The translations under genes were made by a program, and so were the position numbers. A stretch of 9,783 nt of DNA from positions 1-9,783 of the forward strand of contig CAIOCC010000162.1 of NCBI GenBank assembly GCA_903856555.1, written 5' to 3'. The notes under the pieces were generated by a model. That model did no database searches. It saw only the letters and a list, made by a program, of their open reading frames with translations, and was not told the DNA's origin. Below, one piece after another: positions 1 to 5,492 of this stretch (its first letter is position 1; every line of letters starts with the position of its first letter). Source of the stretch: an uncultured Bacteroidota bacterium (lineage in GTDB: Bacteria > Bacteroidota > Bacteroidia > UBA7662).

Positions 1-648
1 AAGGCCTTGCGATACGGATTGATAGGGGCTTATGTCTTCAGGGGTTTGTGTTTGTTGTTGGCCGGTTGGATGCTGAACCTGTGGTGGATCAAGCCATTGG
101 GCGGAGCCTACCTCTTGTACTTGGCCTACCGGCATTTTGGTAGCAAAGGTGGAGGAATCACCGAAGGGGTTGACGGGGGGCAGGGCAAACAGCGGGGCTT
201 TTGGTGGACGGTCCTCAGCATCGAATTAATGGACTTGGCCTTTTCGGTGGATAATGTGTTGGTGGCCGTCGCTTTTGCGGACCCCGGCCTGCAGGCCAGT
301 CCTGAACAAAAGCAAGGGGCCTTGATCTTGCTCTATTTTGGGGTTTTCATAGGTATCCTGGCCATGCGTTTTGTGGCGCAGTATTTTATTGGACTGATGG
401 AACGCTACCCTCGTTTGGAGCACTCAGCCTATTTGGTCATCGGAATTCTGGGACTCAAATTATGTTTGGGCGATTGGGTTGCCGTCCGGGCCGGCGATCT
501 ACCCATGATAGGTTCGGCTTTGGGCCATCCCGAAGCCGGTCATTGGGCGGATATGGGCTTTTCGATGCTCACTTTGGCGGTTTTTGCCTGGCCGCTCCTG
601 GTCGGTCGTCGTTCGGCACGTCGCAAAAACCGTTCGGAGGTCTCCTAA
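1..648 (+). CDS. TerC-family integral membrane protein (3' part, truncated by window start)
   Basis: The reading frame is already open at base 1 (Lys-Ala before the first possible TTG start at 7), so this is the C-terminal ~215 residues of a longer protein; the family is typically about 300 residues or more. Seen: several hydrophobic segments and, at about nt 223-270, the sequence ELMDLAFSVDNVLVA, which is the acidic-residue plus SxDN signature of the second TerC repeat. The matching first-half motif must lie upstream. The C-terminus is a short basic tail (GRRSARRKNRSE). TerC/Alx/YkoY proteins are inner-membrane proteins linked to tellurite resistance, manganese export and metal loading of exported proteins; the conserved acidic residues in the membrane are thought to bind metal. 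The actual substrate cannot be read from this fragment. The next gene is 160 nt away, so co-transcription is unclear. Family assignment is fairly secure, function is not. Confidence 0.85.
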   Translation, partial: KALRYGLIGAYVFRGLCLLLAGWMLNLWWIKPLGGAYLLYLAYRHFGSKGGGITEGVDGGQGKQRGFWWTVLSIELMDLAFSVDNVLVAVAFADPGLQASPEQKQGALILLYFGVFIGILAMRFVAQYFIGLMERYPRLEHSAYLVIGILGLKLCLGDWVAVRAGDLPMIGSALGHPEAGHWADMGFSMLTLAVFAWPLLVGRRSARRKNRSEVS

Positions 649-674
649 GTATTTAAGGCGTCTCCTAAGTATTT
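640..674. repeat. 15-bp direct repeat spanning the terC stop codon
   Basis: GTCTCCTAAGTATTT occurs at 640-654 and again, identical, at 660-674, giving a 20-bp period. The first copy contains the TAA stop of the TerC gene (646-648) and the second lies just outside the gene. It looks like a small local tandem duplication of the gene end. No function is apparent. Confidence 0.8.
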
Positions 675-693
675 TCGGCTGTGTTCAAAGGTT

Positions 694-736
694 CCTCCCA
701 AGCTGAGCAAAAGGGGGGGCTAAAGGGGGGATTAAA
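694..736. repeat. G-run intergenic element (possible dispersed repeat or hairpin)
   Basis: The 160-nt gap between the TerC gene and the PKD protein gene holds two nearby G-runs, G7 at 713-719 and G6 at 725-730, each preceded by A's (AAAAGGGGGGGCT then AAAGGGGGGATT), with a C-rich block CCTCCC at 694-699 that could pair with either run using one wobble. It could be a decayed terminator, a copy of a dispersed intergenic repeat, or a slippage-prone tract. No promoter match was found between it and the ATG at 809. The tracts are seen; every function offered is inference. Confidence 0.3.
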
Positions 737-808
737 ATTGTTGCAGGGAGGCCAGGGAATTAAACATGAGGCCTACCTTAGGGTCCAATAGGCTCAAAAC
801 CAATAGAT

Positions 809-2341
809 ATGATGAAAATCCGCCTCTTTTTGCTCCTAAACCTGCTTTTGGTAGGTTGGGCAGGTGCCCAAGTTTCTCCTTCGATGCGTTCTCAGTTGAT
901 GTTGACCGGTCGTATTGTGGATACCGCAGGCCTCGGGGTCGTTGGAGCCCAGGTGATGGTCTGGGATACCGCAGCCCAGCCTTTTGTTTTTGGTTTTACA
1001 TCAACCACTAATAACGGTTTTTATTCATTGCGTGTTTTGGGACGGGCCTCTGGGACATTGCGAATGCGCGTCACGGACTGTTCCGGCCAGGTTTACTTGG
1101 ATTCGGTGGTTTACAACGGCAGCAACGCGTTTACCCGCAATTTCACAGTGCAGTGTCGGATTCGTATCCCCAATCCACCGCCTCCACCGCCCTTGCGCCC
1201 CTGCAATGCTGCCTTTTCGTTTCGTCCTGATACGGGCTTGGCCGTTCGTTTTGCCCCAGCTGTTGTGGACACCCTTTGGACCTACCGCTGGTCCTTTGGG
1301 GATGGCAACCTTTCAACCCAAGTCTCTCCAACCCATACCTACGCCTCCGGTGGCATGTACACCGTTCGTTTGGTCGTGACGCGTTTGGCGACTTCGGCCG
1401 GCGCAGCCTGCTCCGACACCGAATCCCGTGTGGTCAATGTGCCCATGCCCCCTCGTCCACCGATTTCCAACCCTTGGAGCATTCCTTGCAATCCCCGTTT
1501 TGGGGCCAGGATTGACACGACCCTTACGGTGCAGTTTCGCTCGGTCATGCAGGATACGACGGCGCAATATTCCTGGAATTTTGGCAACGGCGCCACTTCA
1601 AACGGACGCAATCCATCCCATACTTACAGCGCTGCAGGTTCCTATGTCGTTGTCTTGGCGGTATCCCGCCCAGGCACTACCACCGGAACTTCTTGCACCG
1701 ATACCGCTTGGTTGCGGATTTCCGTTCCAGGTTACCGCCGCCCCCGCATCATCACGAATCCCCGACCTGTTCCACCTCCATCACCTTGCCAAGCCCGTTA
1801 CCTTGTAACAACCGATACCCAACCTTTGGGTTATATGTTCTCGGTTCGTCCTGCCATGGCTCGAATGACGTATGCTTGGAGCTTTGGGGACGGCACCACG
1901 GCCACCGGTCCTACGGTTCGTCACACCTACGCGTCGGCCGCTTCGTACACCGTTTGTTTAACCGTGACCGATACCGCCGGGGCATGCACCTCCACTCGTT
2001 GTGATACCTTGGTGGCCAGCAGCTTGCGCTCATCGGGCGGTGGCATCGGTGCTCCTCGGCAGGCCTCCACCGCAACGTCTTCAAGCATTCCCCAGCAGAG
2101 TCTGGAACTTTATCCCAATCCAGTGCGCGAAACATTGCACCTGGTCTTGGGCGCGGGTCAAGGACCTGCTGTTTTGCGAATCATGGATTTGACAGGTCGG
2201 GTTATCCTAACACAACCCTTCAAGCTGGGTTCTGCAACCCAACGCGAATCCATTGCCGTCCAAGACTGGCCCCTGGGAACCTATGTTCTCACCCTGGATC
2301 GGGAAGGCAAACGCGAGTACCGCCGTTTTGTAAAACAATAA
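809..2341 (+). CDS. Secreted PKD-repeat protein with T9SS type A C-terminal sorting domain
   Basis: 510 residues, probably exported by Sec and then delivered to the cell surface or medium by the type IX secretion system. Order of parts: signal peptide about 1-20 (MMKIR basic start, Leu-rich core, AGA then Q); a carboxypeptidase-regulatory-like beta domain about 29-116 (LTGRIVDTAGLGVVGAQV); Pro-rich linker 121-130; PKD domain 1 about 131-211 (WSFGDG 161-166); Pro-rich linker; PKD 2 about 227-307 (WNFGNG 256-261); linker; PKD 3 about 327-402 (WSFGDG 357-362); Ser/Thr/Gly linker; type A sorting domain 431-510 beginning SLELYPNP and ending in a basic beta-strand. Each PKD unit opens with Pro-Cys and has a second Cys about 66-71 residues on (132/201, 227/296, 327/393 or 398), suggesting a disulfide in each. 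No enzymatic domain is visible, so an adhesive or structural surface role is likely. Two ATGs are adjacent (809, 812); either could start the protein. A strong terminator follows the stop codon. Confidence 0.88.
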   Translation: MMKIRLFLLLNLLLVGWAGAQVSPSMRSQLMLTGRIVDTAGLGVVGAQVMVWDTAAQPFVFGFTSTTNNGFYSLRVLGRASGTLRMRVTDCSGQVYLDSVVYNGSNAFTRNFTVQCRIRIPNPPPPPPLRPCNAAFSFRPDTGLAVRFAPAVVDTLWTYRWSFGDGNLSTQVSPTHTYASGGMYTVRLVVTRLATSAGAACSDTESRVVNVPMPPRPPISNPWSIPCNPRFGARIDTTLTVQFRSVMQDTTAQYSWNFGNGATSNGRNPSHTYSAAGSYVVVLAVSRPGTTTGTSCTDTAWLRISVPGYRRPRIITNPRPVPPPSPCQARYLVTTDTQPLGYMFSVRPAMARMTYAWSFGDGTTATGPTVRHTYASAASYTVCLTVTDTAGACTSTRCDTLVASSLRSSGGGIGAPRQASTATSSSIPQQSLELYPNPVRETLHLVLGAGQGPAVLRIMDLTGRVILTQPFKLGSATQRESIAVQDWPLGTYVLTLDREGKREYRRFVKQ

Positions 2342-2392
2342 AAACAAAGCCTGCAATGATCAAAAGACATTGCGCACCCGCTAACAAAAATC

Positions 2393-2423
2393 AAGGGCCA
2401 ATCCGGATGGGTTGGCCCTTTTT
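2393..2423 (+). terminator. Intrinsic terminator after the PKD protein gene
   Basis: AAGGGCCAA (2393-2401) pairs perfectly with TTGGCCCTT (2412-2420); the stem can extend inward by a T-G wobble and two C-G pairs to a GGAT loop, giving 12 pairs, and it is followed by further T's (2421-2423). It lies 52 nt past the stop codon. It may also stop leftward transcription coming from the two minus-strand tRNA genes, because a T-rich stretch follows the hairpin on that strand too. Confidence 0.8.
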
Positions 2424-2442
2424 GATTTACTAAAAAAACTAG

Positions 2443-2514
2443 TGGTCTCGGCAGGAATCGAACCTGCATCTTAGGTTCCGGAAACCCACATACTATCCGT
2501 TGTACTACGAGACC
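2443..2514 (-). tRNA. tRNA-Arg (anticodon CCG)
   Basis: Read on the minus strand, this 72-nt sequence folds as a full cloverleaf: acceptor GGTCTCG/CGAGACC, D stem GTAC/GTAT around AACGGATA, anticodon stem TGGGT/ACCTA with loop TTCCGGA (U33, anticodon CCG reading CGG arginine codons), 4-nt variable loop, and T arm GCAGG-TTCGATT-CCTGC. The discriminator base is A. The 3' CCA is not encoded and must be added enzymatically. It lies 47 nt downstream of tRNA-fMet on the same strand and may share its promoter. Confidence 0.96.
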
Positions 2515-2531
2515 TTGAGCCTTGAAAGAAC

Positions 2532-2554
2532 AAAGCCGACTATAGGTCGGCTTT
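2532..2554 (-). terminator. Hairpin between tRNA-fMet and tRNA-Arg (possible terminator or processing site)
   Basis: AAAGCCGAC (2532-2540) and GTCGGCTTT (2546-2554) form a perfect 9-bp inverted repeat with a 5-nt loop, sitting between the two minus-strand tRNA genes. On the minus strand the stem ends in CTTT followed by GTTCTTTC, which is only a weak U-tract. It may terminate or attenuate tRNA-fMet transcription before tRNA-Arg, or be a processing hairpin in a joint precursor. The structure is seen; its role is inferred. Confidence 0.45.
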
Positions 2555-2561
2555 GGGGTTG

Positions 2562-2634
<73 letters not shown>

Positions 2635-2646
2635 ATAATTGGACTG

Positions 2647-2678
2647 CAAAGATACGATTTATTTCTTTGCTCCCCAAA
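2647..2678 (-). promoter_or_regulatory. Bacteroidota housekeeping promoter for tRNA-fMet (and perhaps tRNA-Arg)
   Basis: On the minus strand there is TTTG (bases 2678-2675), exactly 20 nt, then TATCTTTG (2654-2647). Both elements match the Bacteroidota primary-sigma consensus TTTG-N19/20-TAnnTTTG without a mismatch. The -7 element ends 12 nt before the first base of the tRNA, leaving only a few nucleotides of 5' leader for RNase P to remove. Confidence 0.85.
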
Positions 2679-2743
2679 TTATGGACGATATTTGTGGCCG
2701 ATGATGCGTCTGGGGGTTTCCTGGGCGTCTTGGACCACCTCCT

Positions 2744-3682
2744 ATGAACCCAACCAACCCAACCCAACCCGTAACGTCCGGCTCGGATGCCGCCTTTGGC
2801 CCTGATTTCAAAGCGGGTTTTATCAATTTATTGGGGAAACCCAACGCCGGCAAATCCAGTTTATTAAACGCCTTGGTAGGGGAACCCCTTTCCATTGTCA
2901 CCCCCAAAGCCCAAACAACCCGGTCCCGTTGCCTAGGTATGTTGCAGGGGGAGGGGTATCAATTGATCTTGGGGGATACCCCAGGCTATCTCGAGGCCCG
3001 CTATGCCTTGCAACGAATGATGACCCGCAGCATCGAAACGGCCTTGGAAGATGCGGATGCCCTGGCTTGGGTTGCTGATTTGCGGGATGATCCGGGTACC
3101 GAATCGTTTTTGCCTAGTTTGTTGCCGACTACCATGCCCATCCTTTTGGTGCTCAACCAAGCCGATACCTTGGATCAAGCTGCCAGGGACCAGCAGATTG
3201 CGTTGTGGCAGCAGGCCTTCGCTGGATTGCCGACCCTGACCACCTCTTGTGTCAGCGGAGAGGGGGTGGACGCCCTGCGGTCTTGGATGTTGGAAGTTTT
3301 GCCGGTGCATCCCCCGTATTTTGATCCAGAACAATTGACCGACTTGACCGATCGCGTGATGGCATCGGAATGGGTCCGCGAACAGATTTTTTTGAAGTAT
3401 CATCAGGAAATCCCCTATGCATCGCATGTTGTAACCGAATCGTTCAAGGAAGAGGAGAAAATTCTTCGGATTGAATGCACCATTTACGTGGAGCGGGATA
3501 GCCAAAAAGGCATTGTTATCGGCGCCAAAGGGTCGGCCCTCAAGGCGGTCGGAACGGCGGCTCGGCAACAAATGGAGAAATTTTGGGGAAGACCTGTCTA
3601 CCTGGGCTTGCATGTCAAAGTCCGAAACGATTGGCGGGATGATCAGCGTATGCTCAAGTACTTTGGTTATACCGCCGAATAA
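2744..3682 (+). CDS. era: GTPase Era
   Basis: 312 residues, near the family norm of about 300. Era is a GTP-binding protein that binds 16S rRNA near its 3' end through a KH domain and acts in 30S subunit maturation. Seen: G1 GKPNAGKS at 31-38, G2 Thr in QTTRSR around 58-59, G3 DTPG at 78-81, G4 at 138-141, then a C-terminal KH domain with the loop VIGAKG (258-263) and the family-typical VKVRNDWRDD and KYFGY near the end. The G4 motif is NQAD where NKxD is expected, and G5 is a divergent SCVSGEG, so guanine recognition may be unusual. The first ~20 residues, including the low-complexity NPTNPTQP encoded by a run of AACCC/AACC units (2747-2770), precede the usual start of the G domain; 2744 is the only ATG available before it. 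The der gene follows after 25 nt, so the two are very probably co-transcribed. Confidence 0.96.
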   Translation: MNPTNPTQPVTSGSDAAFGPDFKAGFINLLGKPNAGKSSLLNALVGEPLSIVTPKAQTTRSRCLGMLQGEGYQLILGDTPGYLEARYALQRMMTRSIETALEDADALAWVADLRDDPGTESFLPSLLPTTMPILLVLNQADTLDQAARDQQIALWQQAFAGLPTLTTSCVSGEGVDALRSWMLEVLPVHPPYFDPEQLTDLTDRVMASEWVREQIFLKYHQEIPYASHVVTESFKEEEKILRIECTIYVERDSQKGIVIGAKGSALKAVGTAARQQMEKFWGRPVYLGLHVKVRNDWRDDQRMLKYFGYTAE

Positions 3683-3707
3683 AACAACTCAACCACCCTT
3701 TTAGACC

Positions 3708-5015
3708 ATGAGCCGTATTGTTGCTATTGTAGGCCGACCCAATGTTGGAAAATCCACCTTGTTTAACCGCCTGACCGGATCTCGCAAAGCTATTGTGGAC
3801 GATGTGGCGGGTGTTACCCGGGATCGTCACGGTGCCATGGTGGAATGGAACGGTCAGACCTTCACGTTGATCGACACCGGGGGCTTTGTGGAAGGGAGCG
3901 AGGATGCCATGGAACGGGCGATCAATCGTCAGGTCAAGGCCGCCATGGAGCAGGCGGATTTGTTGTTGATGATGGTCGACGTTCAAACGGGGATTACCGA
4001 CCTGGATGCCGAGTTGGCGGATCAACTGCGTCGCTCTCGTCGGCCGGTGATTTTGGTGGTGAACAAGGTGGACCACGGGGAACGCCTGCCCATGGCGGCC
4101 GAGTTTTATTCGTTGGGATTGGGCGAGCTCTTCACCCTTTCATCGCAGACGGGTTCGGGCACCGGGGAATTGTTGGACGAAGTGTTGCAGCGTTTGCCGG
4201 CGGCCCAAGCCGAGCCCGAAGAAACCGCCATCCCCAAGGTTGCCTTGGTCGGCCGACCCAACGTGGGCAAATCCACCTTGCTCAACGCCTTGATGGGGGA
4301 GGAGCGAAGCATCGTTTCGGAAGTCGCAGGAACAACCCGGGATGTCGTTCATTCGGAGCTCAAAGCCTTTGGGCATCATTTCCTGATGATGGACACCGCG
4401 GGTTTGAGGCGCAAAGCCAGGGTGGAGGAAGATATTGAATTTTATTCGGTCATGCGAACATTGCGTACCCTGGAAGACTGCGATGTCGTGGTTTTGTTGG
4501 TGGACGCCCGCGATGGCCTGCAGGCCCAGGACCTTAGCATCTTTCACTTGGCCCAAAAACACCAAAAAGGCATCATCCTGGCAGTCAATAAGTGGGACCT
4601 GATCACCAAAGACCACAAAACCATGGACCGCACCCGGGATGAACTCCTGGCCAAGACGGCGCCCTTCAACGACCTGCCCGTTCTCTTTATTTCTGCTCTC
4701 GAAAAGCAGCGTTTGATCAAATTGTTGGAGGAGATTGCGGCCGTTGCAGCCCGTCGCTCCCACAAAGTATCCACCGCGCCTCTGAACGAATACATGCAGG
4801 AAGTCATTGACGCCTATCCACCACCTGCCTACAAGGGCAAGTTCATTCGGATTAAGTACATCACCCAGCTCAAGACAACGACACCCACCTTTGTTTTCTT
4901 TTGCAACCTGCCCCAGTACATCCGCGAGCCTTACAAGCGTTACTTGGAGGGCAAAATTAGGGCTCGCTACGACTTCAGCGGGGTCCCTCTCCAATTGTAC
5001 TTTCGACAGAAATAA
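3708..5015 (+). CDS. der: Ribosome-assembly GTPase Der (EngA)
   Basis: 435 residues, the normal length for Der, a tandem double GTPase needed for 50S subunit assembly. Seen: first G domain with GRPNVGKS 9-16, switch AGVTRD 34-39, DTGG 56-59 and NKVD 119-122; second G domain with GRPNVGKS 182-189, AGTTRD 207-212, DTAGLRRK 229-236, NKWD 294-297 and a final SA at 329-330; then the C-terminal KH-like domain (about 355-435) with YKGKFIRIKYITQ and the ending YDFSGVPLQLYFRQK typical of the family. All nucleotide-binding motifs are intact, unlike the altered G4 of the adjacent Era. The start ATG at 3708 sits 25 nt after the era stop and matches the canonical Der N-terminus (MSRIVAIVGRPNVGKS). Pairing era with der puts factors for both ribosomal subunits in one transcript. 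Confidence 0.98.
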   Translation: MSRIVAIVGRPNVGKSTLFNRLTGSRKAIVDDVAGVTRDRHGAMVEWNGQTFTLIDTGGFVEGSEDAMERAINRQVKAAMEQADLLLMMVDVQTGITDLDAELADQLRRSRRPVILVVNKVDHGERLPMAAEFYSLGLGELFTLSSQTGSGTGELLDEVLQRLPAAQAEPEETAIPKVALVGRPNVGKSTLLNALMGEERSIVSEVAGTTRDVVHSELKAFGHHFLMMDTAGLRRKARVEEDIEFYSVMRTLRTLEDCDVVVLLVDARDGLQAQDLSIFHLAQKHQKGIILAVNKWDLITKDHKTMDRTRDELLAKTAPFNDLPVLFISALEKQRLIKLLEEIAAVAARRSHKVSTAPLNEYMQEVIDAYPPPAYKGKFIRIKYITQLKTTTPTFVFFCNLPQYIREPYKRYLEGKIRARYDFSGVPLQLYFRQK

Positions 5016-5151
5016 GGAGAACGCCTGGGGAGAGCGTCTATTATTGTGGACGTATTTGTCCTTAACCAGCCGCCAAAAAATCATCCCCAGCCCCTGAATT
5101 CGCTGTTTTTCAAGAAAAGTTGACAGTCATTCAAAAAAAATGGACAAAATA

Positions 5152-5183
5152 TTTGGAGCGAGCAATCAAGGGTCGTACTTTTG
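5152..5183 (+). promoter_or_regulatory. Bacteroidota housekeeping promoter for the small lipoprotein gene
   Basis: TTTG at 5152-5155 and TACTTTTG at 5176-5183 are separated by exactly 20 nt and match TTTG-N19/20-TAnnTTTG fully. The region just upstream is A-rich (A8 at about 5133-5140), which could strengthen the promoter. The start codon at 5205 lies 21 nt past the -7 element, implying a leader of about 15 nt with no Shine-Dalgarno sequence. Confidence 0.85.
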
Positions 5184-5204
5184 CCTCACTTAAACCCCCA
5201 TACA

Positions 5205-5387
5205 ATGAACAAGTTTCTTGCAATGTTGATGGTTAGCGCTACCCTGTTCGTAGTAGCTTGCAACAACGCCGCTGAGGAGGCTCCTGCTGAAGAGGCCACC
5301 ACCGAAGAAATGCCAGTTGAAGAGGCTGCTCCTGCTGCCGACACGACTGCTACCGACACCACTGCTGCAGCTACACCTGCTCAGTAA
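5205..5387 (+). CDS. Small acidic Glu/Ala/Thr-rich lipoprotein
   Basis: 60 residues. The signal peptide MNKFLAMLMVSATLFVVAC ends in a lipobox (VVAC) with the acylated cysteine at position 19, so the mature part is a lipid-anchored tail of about 42 residues. That tail is low complexity and strongly acidic: EEAPAEEATTEEMPVEEAAP, then Asp/Thr/Ala-rich, ending in TPAQ. There is no folded domain. A TTG lies upstream in frame at 5181, but it overlaps the promoter -7 element, so ATG 5205 is the start. With its own consensus promoter and terminator, the gene is a self-contained monocistronic unit, probably well expressed. Similar tiny Glu/Ala-rich lipoproteins are common in Bacteroidota but have no established role; a flexible envelope spacer or charge-carrying coat is possible, as speculation only. 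Asn-Asn directly after the cysteine gives no clear surface-export signal. Confidence 0.85.
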   Translation: MNKFLAMLMVSATLFVVACNNAAEEAPAEEATTEEMPVEEAAPAADTTATDTTAAATPAQ

Positions 5388-5405
5388 TCGGACCTTCACG
5401 ATTCG

Positions 5406-5434
5406 AAGCCATCCCTCGGGATGGCTTTTTTTTT
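5406..5434 (+). terminator. Intrinsic terminator of the lipoprotein gene
   Basis: AAGCCATCCC (5406-5415) and GGGATGGCTT (5418-5427) are perfect reverse complements; realistically this is a stem of about 8-9 pairs with a CTCG tetraloop. It runs straight into nine T's (5426-5434). It begins 18 nt past the stop codon. It has no T-tract on the other strand, so it serves only rightward transcription, protecting the converging protease gene. Confidence 0.93.
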
Positions 5435-5492
5435 GCCCAAAATTTTTTGAATGCCCCCCGCCAGTTTCCTATCTCATCACCCACCCAAGGGC

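Noticed and set aside
2666..2694. TTTG-N17-GATATTTG upstream of era as its promoter
   Set aside because: The -7 element has a mismatch at its first base and the 17-nt spacing is short compared with the 20 nt of the two clear promoters here.
2747..2770. AACCC/AACC run as a telomere-like or regulatory repeat
   Set aside because: It lies inside the first codons of era (NPTNPTQP) and is short; simple low-complexity coding sequence is enough to explain it.
2933..3613. Minus-strand open frame (226 codons) opposite era
   Set aside because: Antisense shadow of era; no domain, no start context, no promoter.
4140..5084. Long minus-strand open frame (314 codons) opposite der
   Set aside because: It is the antisense of der, whose motifs are all intact. 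The translated sequence has no recognisable domain. Long antisense frames are common in moderately GC-rich coding DNA.
5088..5110. CAGC...GCTG followed by five T's after der, as a terminator
   Set aside because: The stem is only 4 bp with a 10-nt loop; too weak to call.
5116..5158. TTGACA plus downstream TATTTG as a sigma-70-like promoter
   Set aside because: The spacing of about 24 nt is wrong, and the Bacteroidota consensus promoter immediately downstream explains the gene better.
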